A DNA stretch of 64,000 nt from Lytechinus pictus (lineage: Eukaryota > Echinodermata > Echinoidea > Temnopleuroida > Toxopneustidae), in the NCBI RefSeq assembly GCF_037042905.1, contig NC_087256.1:25563501-25627500 (forward strand). The letters are read 5' to 3'. The notes beneath the pieces were generated by a model. The model saw nothing but the letters and a program-made list of their open reading frames with translations. It was not told the DNA's origin and did not search any database. The position numbers and the translations under genes are program-made. This document shows positions 1-13,000 of this stretch, in pieces; the first letter of the stretch is position 1, and each line of letters starts with the position of its first letter.

Positions 1-234
1 GTTGATGATGTTGTTATATTGTCGTTAAAGTGTGCCCTTTCTCCTTCAGTCTAAAATTTGAAACGTTTGTTTATGTTGATGTTATTGTTGTTATTCGTTG
101 CTGGAAAGTGTGTCTTCTCTCCCTTCAGTTCTTATAGTCATAAATTTTTTACTGATATGTTGTTTGTTTGTTGTTGTTGCTGTTGTTCGTAATGTTAATA
201 GTCTGTTTTTTTATATTGGATATACATCGGAACG
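1..234. repeat. GTT-rich low-complexity tract
   Basis: Imperfect runs of GTT/GAT trinucleotides fill most of this stretch. A matching tract resumes at about 517-575, so the SINE at 235-516 appears to sit inside a GTT microsatellite. No coding potential is seen. Confidence 0.6.
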
Positions 235-516
235 ACGCGTCATCGCGACGCCTCTAAGCGCTTTACAATTACCCCTGTCATTGGATCCCCGTATGCCCGC
301 ATACTATGCATGCACTTTCTCCATTCCCTGGGGAGCATTCTAAAAAGAGTTTTCCAACTCAATTGCTAGGTATACTACATGCTTTTGCATCGGCAAAGTG
401 TGGATTAATTATCTCCTTACCAAATGAGGTTAAGCCGCAGTGGGGTTCGAACTCGCGACCCTCTGATTGCAAGGCGAGAGTCAGAACCGCCACATCACGA
501 CACTGCCGATGGTGTC
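235..516 (-). mobile_element. tRNA-derived SINE
   Basis: On the minus strand the head reads like a tRNA gene: a degenerate A box near 495-480 and a good B box (GGTCGCGAGTTCGAACCCC) at about 461-443. A non-tRNA body follows, reaching an 'aagcgctt' motif near 275. The length and the non-tRNA 3' body make it a SINE, not a working tRNA gene. Confidence 0.6.
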
Positions 517-575
517 GTTGATGTTGTTGTTATTGTTGTTGTTGTTGTTATTGCTGTCGTTGATGTTGTGGTCTG

Positions 576-2450
576 ACCTTTAAGGTGACAATGTATATAC
601 AATGTCAAAAGTTCAGCTCAGGACGCGTTCCACTTGCATGCTCTTCGGGTAGGTAATACAATTATGATATGCTGTTGGGTGGACATCCTAATATACTACA
701 TGTGTTATCTACATAAACTTCCCTGTCCGTGGCGTGCACCCCTGAACTTGACAATCAGGAAACAGTCTAGAAAGAAAGACTAGCATACAGCTGGTGGAAC
801 TTGTCCTTGACCATTATACGCAGTATCATTCAGGCTATGATGACAGATGCGGTAAATATACTGCTCACGCAGAAGCCAACATCTTGGCTTGAACTCTGCC
901 TACTTATCGGGGAACTTTGGGACTATTTCAAGAATGCCCGCAATTTTGTTTTCAAATGAAAATGAATAACAAGCGATCTCCCTCGAAATATTGAATAGGT
1001 GTATATCTACACACGCATCCATCGTGTGGGCACCGTTTTGAATTTGGATGCTAATTTATAGAATCGAACTTTTTAATTGACTATCGATCTATGAAGGACT
1101 ATATCGAATTTGTGGGAAACAATACATTCAGTTAGAGTTTTTCAAACATGGATCAATTTATCTATAATAAAGATTTAAACCCATTGCTGTTTAAATTTTG
1201 TAAGTTTCTTAAGATCCACTTTTATTTATTTCAGGTTGGGCATGCATTGTTAAAATAAACTAAAGTTATTACTTGCTTGTACCTCAAGGTTCCATTTTGA
1301 CCCCTTTTATTTATTCCATGGGCAATGGAAACACATTTCTGAGTCACACTCTCTTTCATGCTTCTTGAAAATGACAACAACGACTATGTGGTTGAATAAA
1401 AAATAGTTACTCAGTAACCCTGAAACGGCAAGTCCACTCCATCAAAAGTGGATTTTAATAGAGCAAAATCAAACAAAACTGCATAAAGTTTCATCAAAAT
1501 ATAATTTTAAAAATTACATTTTAAAGTTAAAATATTTTAACAGAACAGTGAAGTGCACAGCACAGATGATATGCGAATGAGAGAGTTGATGTCACACACT
1601 CAATATTTCTTTACCTACTTCAATATGTGAAATATGTTATTATTTAATTTCTGCGGATCAACATAAGGAAGCATTCTCATTGAATCACTCAATATGTTTC
1701 AGCAATTATGTCAATTTCACAAATTCAAGGAGAAATCAAACCTTGTTTCACAAATAGTGAAGTTCAGTAAAATGAGATTAAACCCGATTAAGGAACCCAG
1801 ATTGATTTTCAATGATCTTTCGTAAGATCTTTCTTAAAATCGTTCTTCAAATCAATTATAAAATCGACTGTACGACCAGCTTCGTGGTCTGAACTACTTA
1901 CTGGAACAGTACTATACGCATTGTGCGATAAAGTTTGGATCACTGACAAGCTATACCAATCCGTTGACAACTTCCCTCCAGCTTTACACCAGGGGCGGAT
2001 CCGGGATTTGATAAATGAAGGAGTCCCTATAACAATTCTTTTGCTTTTGTTTTAGATAACTGCCTTCATTTATATACATTTGTGTTTGTCGTCGTGTTTT
2101 TTTTGTGTGTGTATATATCAAACGCTTAGTGGTCAACTCTTCATCTTCATCCTGTGAACAGGATCCTAAATCGAAATTGTGAACGCTTTTGGGCCATTTG
2201 GGAAAAGCGCGTTATAAATCGTTATAAACATTGGGTATTAGTATAAGGGGGGGGGGCACAGAAAGTCGATCGATATTCATTTGCTTAAACAAGCAAGAAA
2301 AAAAGATATACGCTATTTCTTTAAAGTATACATCCAAAGAAAATTCACGAAAGTGATGATTATAGACAAATTATATACGAATGGAAAGGTCTTGTCTTGT
2401 TATACACAAATATGTCACTAAAAAGTCTTATTGATGTCGTGGAAATGCAA
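576..2450. other. no gene seen; AT-rich with MITE remnants
   Basis: No convincing exon. Positions 1420-1620 carry an 'aagtccactcc' motif shared with the elements at 4676-5000 and near 18705. Positions 1780-1870 hold an imperfect palindrome. A G9 run at about 2247 belongs to the G-tract repeats seen elsewhere. Confidence 0.4.
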
Positions 2451-2559
2451 GAAATGAAATTATTAGAGACCCTTCTCAGCCCCCCAGCCGCCCCCAGACA
2501 GACAGTCACGCGATCAAAAACAGTCGAGAATAGTGACGTCACATGATCGACTCACTCTG

Positions 2560-4110
2560 TGCAAGCCAGCAGTACGCTGATAGCTGATTCACGTTCCTGG
2601 TCTCTATTTTTCTTCGAATTTACCGTTTTCTTCATGTATTGTGATATCCAAATTCTGTTTTCGACAACTTCAGACTATAAGGGAACCAGAACTGTGTTAT
2701 TTTGCCCGTTTTTTATTGAATTGTGAACTGGAAAGATCGCTTTTGTCCACTCGACAGTCTTCGTTGTGTTGCTCGTCTAGGCCTACTAACTATTGAAAAA
2801 CTCCAAGCTGCACGGTCCCATTCACTTGCTCCCGATGCATGTTGCAGGCTACGCTGTTTGATCCAGTCAAAAGTCAAGGTAAGCATGTTTGGAAACTGTA
2901 CTTGTTCTGACGATGCATTCAGGTCAGATGACAGATACAGATCTGATATAAGTTTAGAATCATGCATTTTGGCATAACTACTATTAAAATTAAAAAGTTT
3001 TTATTTTAGAAATAATGTTTTTGCACAATTCCAGCAGATTTTTTCTTCAGATTTCTAAAACTGGTCAGGACTCAGGCAGGCGATTAAATTATTTAGGAGC
3101 ACTGGTATGGACCATGGCTGAAAATCTGCTGTTTCAGAGGAATGTTTAAGTTTTTATTATACACAGAATTATATCACCATGATGCCGATGTCATGAAGCC
3201 AGACAAATTTTCAGCAGTGATTACCCTGATTCCTGGCCAAAATCACTCACACGTATTGCGAGGTTAGTATTAGTATACTAACCTCGCACCACGAACCGCG
3301 TTTGGCAGTGGATTTCTAACTAGTGGGTCGCGCGTGCTGGGATCTCACTTCTTGGGTCCACGACTTCTATGGCTTGAATTTTCTGTGCGCGGTGGCATGT
3401 AATGAACCCTTGGGTGGGCCAAAATTAGAGTCTGGTGTTTCTTTCTGATTAGAGTGTTGCTGCATATATGTATGCGTAATGCCTTCAACAATGAAGATAA
3501 ATGCAATCTTTGTAATGACACAGAGACTCAGAGAGCACCGTACCTCAAGTGATGTTCGTGTAGTCTCCACTTCACTACTGCTACAGCCTACACTACGCTA
3601 CACACCTACCCGGGTAGGTGTGGCGTACATGTACGGTAGTGTAGCGGTAGTGAAGTGGAGTGGGGCCTACACAAACATCACTTGAGGTAGAGCACCAGTG
3701 TTCTGAGTGGAACTTTTCAGGTGTCTAAACCTACTATCATTTGTTGTTGACCGGGAATTACATGCCACCGCACGTCATCAATCATCACGATAATTAAATT
3801 CATACTTTGATTTGATTATTTAAACTATTTCTTTTTTTCTCTCTTCTACACACAGATCTGCAGACTTGCTGACTCTGGTGACTTCTGGTCTCTGCTTGCT
3901 ACCTCAATCTGGGAGATTCCATCATGTCCTTTTACTATGATTTGGATATAGCCATTTTTTTCTTCACTCTTTCCAGGACCTACGGTTTGCAAGTTGTGGA
4001 CTGATAATGATACAAAAGAAAAATTTTCTTTATCAATCTTGGAAACAATTTTGAGCACAGTTTTGGAGAGAACTAAGAAATTTGACTTGGACAGGAATAC
4101 AGCTTGTCAA
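2560..4110 (+). ncRNA. candidate spliced noncoding unit (weak)
   Basis: A near-perfect splice donor (CAAG|GTAAGC) follows 2877. A good acceptor (long pyrimidine tract then CACAG) ends at 3855. The CRE-like palindrome TGACGTCA lies upstream at about 2534. Neither presumed exon carries a recognisable protein; the first ATG in the second one gives only about 18 codons. It could be a noncoding transcript, a UTR pair, or chance signals. RNA evidence is needed. Confidence 0.15.
3546..3692. repeat. ~147-bp palindromic hairpin element
   Basis: The left arm, starting 'acctcaagtgatgtt', is mirrored by the right arm ending 'aacatcacttgaggt'. The inner stem 'ctccacttcactac'/'gtagtgaagtggag' continues it, around a centre containing CCCGGG. 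It has the form of a foldback or MITE insertion. Confidence 0.65.
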
Positions 4111-4675
4111 AAATAATAACACACAATTTAAACGAAAGAACAAGTTTAATGTTACTAGGGCATTTTGCGAGAAATGTGATACTCAATCACACGTCCCAAA
4201 TCAAGGGTAAGTCATTTGATTAAACATGTAGTTGAATTGCGATTGCAACTCGACCTTATTACGCTTGAATTTGAATTTAAGACTTACGCTTGATTTGCAA
4301 TTGAACATAAGTTTCTTGCAGTGCCCCGTAATTATGTTTTGTTATCAGATATTTAACGTGCTGATTTTTCTCGAAAGGTATAATATATTTGTCCTTTTTA
4401 ACGGTATTTGAATATGGGTACGCCTTTTATTTGTTTTCCACAATATTTATTGCATGTATGAACAGAAGTGAAATATTTATTGTGAAGCACTGTGAATGTT
4501 GTGTGCTGTTGTGTGATGGTTCATCATTTTTGTTATAAGACTAAAAGCCTGGTGGATGTGAGGAAGTGGCCTGGATGAAAGAAAAGTGAACATGTGTCCA
4601 ATTACTGATTTGCATATTCTAAGACAATTTTGTTTCTGGATAAATTTTGCTATGCATTCCCTACATTAAGAGTAA

Positions 4676-5000
4676 AGGAGAAGTCCACGCAATCAAAAAT
4701 TCATTTGAATTTAAAGGAAAATAACAAGATATTGCAGGAAATTTCATAAAAACTTTGATTCAAATTTATATAATTACTATTTTAACAGTTCCGTAAATAT
4801 ACCCTATTGTGATCAGATGAAGAGTTTCCTATCGTCAAATCTGCAAAGAATAAAAAACAAAATGCCACAAAAAATAGAAACGAATGTGATGTGAGTGACA
4901 ACTCTAATTTGCATATCATTGTTTTGTGTATATGACTGTTTTGAGTAAAAACAACAAGGGAAATTACTCTATTCAAATAATTTTTAGATGATGTGGACTT
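4676..5000. mobile_element. MITE with AAGTCCAC ends
   Basis: The left end 'aaggagaagtccac' and right end 'gtggacttgacttttaac' are imperfect inverted repeats. Similar end motifs appear near 1430 and 18705, so this is a dispersed family. The inside is AT-rich and non-coding. Confidence 0.5.
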
Positions 5001-6898
5001 GACTTTTAACTCTACCCCTCCCATCCCAAATAAGAGTAGAAATAATCTAATCAAGAACTTGAAAATCAAAAGCAGCAATTAAGAAGCAAGATTTGATAAA
5101 TACAGGTCTGAATAGAATTTCACAAGAAAATAAAAAGAGAAAAAAAGATGGGTAGGGACGCGGAAGGAATTAAAAAAAAAATACCCAGAAAAAAAATCCG
5201 AGTTTCGAACCAGTGTCCTCGCACATGACAAAACAATGGCCCACGCATTTGGCCACAGACCATCGCCCAATAGAAAGGGCATTTTTAAGATATATGAAAG
5301 AAAGTCCGCTCGCCGCTGTTTCCTAATAATGCTTCGGCAATTCAACTGCAATTTCAGTCATTTCGCGATGGATATTGCCGTGTTTTTTTTGTGGTTCCTG
5401 ACTTTGCTACTTAATGAAATTTCATAATTTTTGTTCAGTCATAAAGAAGAATGTCTATGCTTTATATTGATTATAACATTAATGTGTCGCAAGTGTGATT
5501 TCTACGTGAAAATATGCTTTGTTTATTCACATATATTTCTTGAAAAAAAAAATTCTAAGCTAAATATCGGTTACCAAAATACGTTAAATGTGCACTTTTT
5601 TTCACTGTTCAGTAAATTCAAACTTTTATCTATATAACAAGACCAATCTTAAGAGGAATAAACAATTCTAAGAGCAAAAAACGCTGATTGGAAAGATCGT
5701 CTCCAATGGGCTGCTGTCAGCTCAGCTGCTCACTGCTCATTGTGTGACGTCACTCAGCTGGAGCTCGCAAGAGGACCGGTGGAAGGCAGAAATATGGCAT
5801 GAAAATAAATCATTTTTGAGAGCTGATTTCTGCAATCTCTGATCACTATTTTGAAAAGTGAAGTTATATATCTGATTAGTAATACTTCCCCTTTACAATG
5901 ATGACCACATAAAGTCATTATAAAATACTTTTGATTCTTCGGATGTATACTTTAAGGCTTTAGTCACACTGGTTAAATGAACTGCAGACCGATAAAACAT
6001 TTTTATGGTATCACCAATATAATTATGACAGATCATCTGTCAATTTTGGAGCCGGTTTCGTTGGTGGGACTGTACAATGAAAACCTAGTTTGTATTTTAC
6101 AAAAGTTTAAATGAACGAAAATTAAAGAAACAAATCCCAACGCTTAGCAATAAACTCCAAGCTTTTATCAGGAAATAGGGGATACATAAGTTTAAAAATA
6201 AAGCAATTTCTCATGAAAGATTGGTTTAACCTAATGATAAAACTTTACAAATATTTTACACAGGGGGTACCGGCCCCTCCCCCTTCCACCACCCGCGCTC
6301 TGCACCCGAGCTATACTACCCCACTCATCGTCAACATGCCTCTCATCATATGGTTGTAGTTAAAGCAAAATTCGTTGCCATCTGAATATAGACTACACAA
6401 ATATAGAACAGCAACGGAGCAAGGTGAAGGATGAAAACATATTTGGTTAGGACGCGCGAATGGGGAAGATGAGAAAGCAAAGAATATGACGAAAAGTCGC
6501 CATTGAGGAGAAAACAACGACATGGCTTTGAATATTATATCATTGTTAAATAAGATTCAGTGAAAATGCGAGGAAATATGACCAAGACAGTAATTTGCCC
6601 CCCGATAGCAAACTTTGAAAGCAAAAACAAAAAATGTATTTCTTCTAAAACAATTCTTATAACAAACCGTGTTATAAAACTGTATATATTAATGAAATAC
6701 CATTTTGTCAGGTTTCACTCATTACCTAATTAAGGCTCGTTGTAATAACATTTTTAGTACCCTTAATCTATGATCCACGCAAAAAAAAAGCAATCACCAT
6801 ATTATGTTCGTCATGTAATTTATAAATATGTATTATTACACGAAACATATGAATGTTAAAGAAAGCAAATCAAAATCAAATCAAATTGAAATTCTCAC
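5001..6898. other. no gene seen
   Basis: AT-rich repeat-like DNA. A CRE palindrome (TGACGTCA) occurs near 5744 inside a CAGCTG-rich stretch, probably repeat-derived. Translated frames show only compositionally biased peptides. No exon resembling the AhpD-like catalytic exon was found here. Confidence 0.4.
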
Positions 6899-7024
6899 CT
6901 GTTTTTCAACTTCCTTCATCACCCTCTGAATATCACCCGGGAGCGTATCTCGATCTGGTATTGGAAAGCGACTGATCGGCTTCGAATCCGGGGAAGGGGA
7001 TTCGTGGAGCTTGGAGGAGGTCCC
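6899..7024 (-). CDS. paralog 1 exon 2
   Basis: Acceptor TTTCCAG before 7024 and donor CAG|GTGAGA after 6899. The 42 codons end in a helix-like stretch (RVMKEVEKQ). Alignment by eye with 28286-28422 gives the shared core ISRFPIPDR-TLP-D-Q-VM-EVE, with the exon-end splice at the same residue. Confidence 0.75.
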
Positions 7025-10000
7025 CTGGAAACGGTTCAAGCACCGTAATAAGGACTCCTATAATTATGCGAAAGGAATGAACAACAAACAATTTAGCGAC
7101 ACGTGTATAAGCACAGTAAAAAAAAAATAGCACGCTGTTTAAGCCTGTCACTCTAACAACAAGTTGTTTAAACTTTTTTGTCATTGTTTAAACATTTTAA
7201 ACAAATTGTTTAAAAGTTTAAACAAGTTGTGTAAAAAGTTTAAACAGAAGTTGTTAGAGTGACGGGCTTAAACAACGTGCTTAAAATGTTTTTACAGTGT
7301 ATATGACTTACACTCTAGGAGAGGTTGGGTAAGAAATTACCCAGTGTTGAGTAATATAGAGTAACATAAAACCTGCTCAAGATTCAAAATTCAAGAAGTT
7401 TATTTCATTCCAATCATAGATATAGGTAATTACAAATACATATCAAATATAAGTACAAATCAATTGCAGATCAATGATTAAGAATTGTACAATTTTAACA
7501 TACTAGTATATGATTACAAAAGCTTGTACAAAATAATATCAAACGTGTGAAAATGCGTAGTTCCATTATAAGAAGCACTGTTTGTAGAACGTAGCAAATT
7601 AAATAATGATTATGTAATACACTTATTGAAGAAATCTGAGAATTCATTCACATATAAACGACATAATAAATATGGGAGAATGAAATCTGGTAAAATAAAA
7701 TTAGAAGAATAAAATAGAATGATAAGTATTGGCCTACGTACCATTAATATACTGTAGCGCAAGTCAGACTAGTCAACCAGAAAGATATATGTTTCTTCCT
7801 CAAGTTAGGTAAACCCTTTTTCAGAGTGTTCAATATAGTACTGCCATAATTTTGACCTATATTTGATCCAAATGATTATCATCATATAGCTTACTTCTAT
7901 GAATATCATATCGAACAATTTACATAATGATGCTGTATAATTATAAATAGCATTATTTTAAAGCATTTCTACATGGTGAAATGGGGGGGGGGGGGGTGGC
8001 AGGGTCATAAGTAACAAAAATGTCAAGGTGCTCCAAATTTGTCATACCCATCATAAAAGAGATCAGTGCCCCGTCTTACAAAGAATTGCGATTGATCCGA
8101 TCAACCACAAGTATGGAGAGCCAGCAACACCAGCATCCAAAATGCATGTTTGTGCAAAATATTTTCTAGATGTGCTGTATATTCATACATTCATCACTTA
8201 CTTGAAAATTAAGTGTGCCTCTCTTTCTTTATAAATAACACTGTGCACATTTCTTGCAGAAAAATATGTCCTTTATGGATTTCGATATAATTGAGGTTGA
8301 TCGGATCAATCGTAGTTCTTTGTAAGACAGTGTCCAGACACGTTATAGGCTGCCGTAAGCTACTATATACCATTGATTATTTTGTGTAACTATTTATTTC
8401 ATTCTAGATCTATCTAATCATTAATTTCAACCATACTCATTTTCCAAATGAGTTTTAATTTACGTTCTGTGAGGAAAACTAAAAAGGCTTTCTTTACTTG
8501 CTGTACCCATTTACAATATATAATTCAATAAACTTTGCTATCAATGGTAATAGAACTAGACTAAAGTTAAATGTACACATGCATGCAGATGTACCCAATG
8601 ATGTGGGGGCGTCATGGTCTAGTGGTTACGACGTGGGTTCGAAAACCAGCCATTTTCATGGCGTGTTTTCTTCAGCAAGAAATTTACCCACATTGTGCTG
8701 CACTCGACCCAGGTGAGGTGAATGGGTATATGATTTATTCCTTGAATGCTTTAGCGCCTATATGGCGGCTCAGCTACAGCCGGGGTAATAATATTATGAT
8801 ACCAAGTCAAGCGCAGTAGAGTATATATGCAATATTTTTATTATCGTAGCTGCGCTATATAAATGGACCATTATTATTATTATTAGGGTAATTCCATAAA
8901 ATGAAATTTTCTGTCTCTGATTTCTTGTTCTTTTGACAGTCTGTAATGTTCTCAATGGACCATGACTTGGTCAGTTTATGAAGTAAAGTAAGACTTGAGA
9001 AAATTGGGGGTCGGACGTACAAAAAGGTTGATTATTTTATGGAATTGCCCATTATTATATATCCAAAATAGTCATGACACAGAATACTTTGTTTGGAACA
9101 ATTATATTCATGGAACTCGAGATGTCACTTGCTGACTAGGCCCTCAATCTGGAAGCAGTAAACTTTACTAGCAATGGTAATAAAACTAGACTTAAGTTAA
9201 ATGTACACGGACATACCCAGTAATATATTATCCAAAAAAGTAATGACACAGAATATTGTGTTTGGAACAATCATATTCATGGAATTCGAGATGGCACGGA
9301 GTGGCAGAGCCCTCAATCTTGAATCAGCCCGTATAGTCGGCTCAGGGGAGGCAAAAAGTACATTAGCCATATTTTCAGAGACAATGGTAATAATATTTCT
9401 ATCTCACTAAAAAGTTAGAATAGAAAGAAAGACCTTCAGATTCAGGCCCACAAGGTATTTCGTTATTGTGCCTTATTAGAACGTGATGCTCCGAGTTCGG
9501 AACTATGCACTTGACACAAATGACAAGGTAACAACCTCAAAAACTTCACTGAGCTGTGGCAAATACAGAGTGGAGGAATTCGTTTGGAAATAAGATGCAT
9601 TGGTATGATAATAAAAAAAAAACCTGCACCGGTAGCAAACAAATAAATAATAATCCACACCAAATTGAAGTATGAACAATACGGTACGTTTTGAAGGACG
9701 TTTCTTTTTATTTCTTTCTCATTCATCATTTTGCACCCGGGGGGACAACAACAAAATATCGCAAAAGCGAACGAGTTAAGTAACAATGCCGGTTCATTTG
9801 CCAGTTCTGTCGCATGCACTCACCAATTCATCAAACCATTCTCGAGTAATATTTCAAAGATTAGGCATCGGGCTTGGGTTCTATAGAATGGAAATGTTAT
9901 TTCATCATGCCGAGGGATAATGGTCCTTTGATAACAATACACGAGCAGTCACGAATATTCCAAACTGAAGTGAAGATAGACATTTTCCCATAGAAGCTGC

Positions 10001-13000
10001 TAATGTATTCTTAATCCGGTATCTCGTCCTTATATGTTTGTCAAATGATGCGATACCATGAACTAGACTTCTGGGAGCGTTTCTCACTGTGGATTTGTTA
10101 TAAGCTATCGAAATCCAGTCATTTGATTGGCTGAGCGCGCATTTGCCAGGGAAATGTCCCTGTCCTGAAAAGCTCCCAAAGGTGTGACCTTCATCCACAA
10201 TGTTCGTCAAACACAGTTTTAATTGCCCACCAAAAGGATGATAACATGCGATGAACTTTTCTTCGAGATTTGGAAAGTACATGCAAACTCAAAATTGAAT
10301 CAAAATTCGCCCGTCATCTTACTTCATTATTTCACATCTTTGTTCTTTTTTGAAAAGCGCTATTCATTGAGTTCACACTCAAATGCATGCGGTAAAATTT
10401 GCTCCTTATACAATTAACGACCTGTTGACAAGATATTAGTTGGCATTAAATGTCTTCAGCTAGAATTGAACCTCCAAGAAATAACATATCAGTGCATGGC
10501 GCCTAAACAATCTGATCAGATTCGAGGCGTAAATAAATTTTCATTAAGTTCAAATTTCAAGTTTGGTTTATTTCATTTCTCAACAACATGGCAAATAATT
10601 ACACATTTATAAAAAGATAACCATACAAATCAATACAAATAAATATACATCGGAAGCAATATGACAAGAGAAATAGGTGATTATGATATACAACAGTGTG
10701 ATAATCATATTAATAAATAACGATATATACAAAGAAGAAAAAAATAACTGTAGAACATTCTAAATAAAACAATTTGCAAGGCTACTTTTACATATCTTTT
10801 TTTTTCAATAAAATAAAAGTTGAGGAAATTGAAGGATCAATTAAAAGCAGGGCTTATTGAGTGTGGATCCATCACATATATATTTTGTTAACGGCGGTTT
10901 GCCCCTTTATGCAACCCTTCATCTGATTAAAACCATTACGTGGCGCCACTATACACCTCTGCGATAAGCTGCCCACTGACAGTACTCGAACTTGATTGAA
11001 TTTTAATGGAATTAAACAATCATTCACGATAAAAGAAAATCGTGCGTAATTTATGGAAATAAATGCCTTCGTTCAAAAAATTCAATGTCGGAGTAATCTT
11101 ATCCTCATAAGATTGTTCACAAACTTAGTCCATTAGCTTTTGTTTTTAATATCATATTCCTGATAAGAAAATTACCAAAATGGATACGGTAGGTATATAC
11201 ATAAATCAATTTTTATTTTACATTGCTTCCTTTTACTATGCTACAAAATATATTCATTGAAAAATTGACCTAGCGTTTGAGAGATTTTTGGGGTTCCATA
11301 TCCCGGTCATAAAGATGTTTACAATATTATTTACGCAGGTTTAAACGAACGACTAGAATATGTTTTGGGGTATATAGTAAATAAAATTTTCGATCATCTT
11401 AACTCTAATCAGCCAAAGTGATATGATCTGTAGCTTAATATACTTGAATGCAAAATTTATTATTTCTTTTTTGATGGGACTTATATGAAATTTTGTCATA
11501 TTTGTTGAGACATCAGGGAAAATTTGTGTCCATCTCATTTAGCAGGATTAAAAGCGGAGAGGGGGTAAGTGAGGAAGCGAAGCGACCGAGCTGTCGTTAG
11601 AACGGGTTTACTGGTTTCATATTTAAAATTTAAGGTGGAATTTGCCAGAGTCCCTTAAAAAATATACCAGATGCGTGCGGCGGTCATGTTGTCTTTCAAA
11701 TTTCAAATTCATTTATTTCACATCTCTAAAAAAAAAAAAATACAAGATACAATACATCGAGATCAATAAAAAAAATTTTCATAGTAATATTTTTAAATGA
11801 CAAATTAACAAAAATAACAAAATACATAGGGTAATGAATGCGATGTGAGAGAATAGCAAAAGCCAAATAGACCTATCTAGGCTACTCTCTCATTAACATT
11901 CATTACTGATAAAAAAACATAATATAACATAATAATTTGGCTCATTTAGCCGTAAACCTTAAACCTTGAACACTCAAACACTAAACCATTCAGTGGAATA
12001 ATGTTTGCTCTGAAGAAAATGTTTCAAATCCGGCCATCTTCCAGAATCCAGATGATCATCAAATAATTGAATTTCATGATGAATCCTGAAAACATATCTC
12101 ACTTCACTCACTATGATATACGTTTCTTTACAAATTCCCAGAATGAACTTCCAGGACAGCATATGAATTTTACTGGTCCCATATTATTTGGAATAGTTTC
12201 CCAAGCCAAATCCGTTCATGTCCCGAAGTACAATTATTCAAACACGAGCTTAAAAACTATTCATTTTAATTCTATGGAAGATCCAGTTTATACATGTACA
12301 TTGTAAGCACTTCAAGTGTAAAAAAGAAATATTAATTGATGAACTTTAAAAAGCGCTTTGGGCATATTTAAATGAAAAAAGGCGCTATGTAAGATACTAA
12401 AATGTATTAATGTTTTACGTATGTAACTGACATTGGGCTCGTCATCGAAAGGGTTATACTGTGAACATCCATTCACGATTGTTACCAGTTTTCACAGCTC
12501 CTCACCGGGAAACCTCCAAAAGAGTGTTATAATTGTTTTTGTTATTTGCTGACAGCCGAAAAGGCAGTGTTAAGGCATGGTCGACTTAGAATAGTAACTG
12601 TGTCAAGTCGCGGGCAACCTTGGTATAACTGGGACAGGGCTGTATTAGTCGTTGTATTCGGAGAATAGACTAGGATAAGCTCGAATGATTTTAGATATAC
12701 ATTATACCGAGCTGGACCTTAATTCATTACAACCTTGTGACAAACTCTAAATCGATGCTATTTATCATAACCAATGGCGGATCCGGGGAGGGGGGGGGGG
12801 GCACAGCCTTGAGAGCCATAATCAAAATGTGTAATGTAAATATACCGTTTTTACCCAAATGTTTTTTTTTTCTTAAAAAAAAAATAATTTTTGCTTGTCA
12901 ATTTTCATCGGGAAAAATTAATGTGCCCCTCCCTTTTAGAAATTCCTGGATCCGCCCCTTTTCATAATATGAACAGAATTCAATAGATTCAAAAAACCAA

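Noticed and set aside
2713-2977. Overlapping 84-codon frames on both strands
   Set aside because: Neither begins with ATG nor shows a domain; kept only as possible noncoding exon sequence.
3846-4058. 70-codon minus-strand frame with plausible amino-acid composition
   Set aside because: No family recognised, and the opposite strand has a better explanation for its border (a splice acceptor).
9463-9819. 118-codon minus-strand frame with a hydrophobic stretch
   Set aside because: Mixed low-complexity and repeat-like sequence; no homology recognised.
9905-10282. 125-codon open frame on the minus strand
   Set aside because: No domain, no splice-supported neighbours, and it overlaps a dispersed repeat motif.
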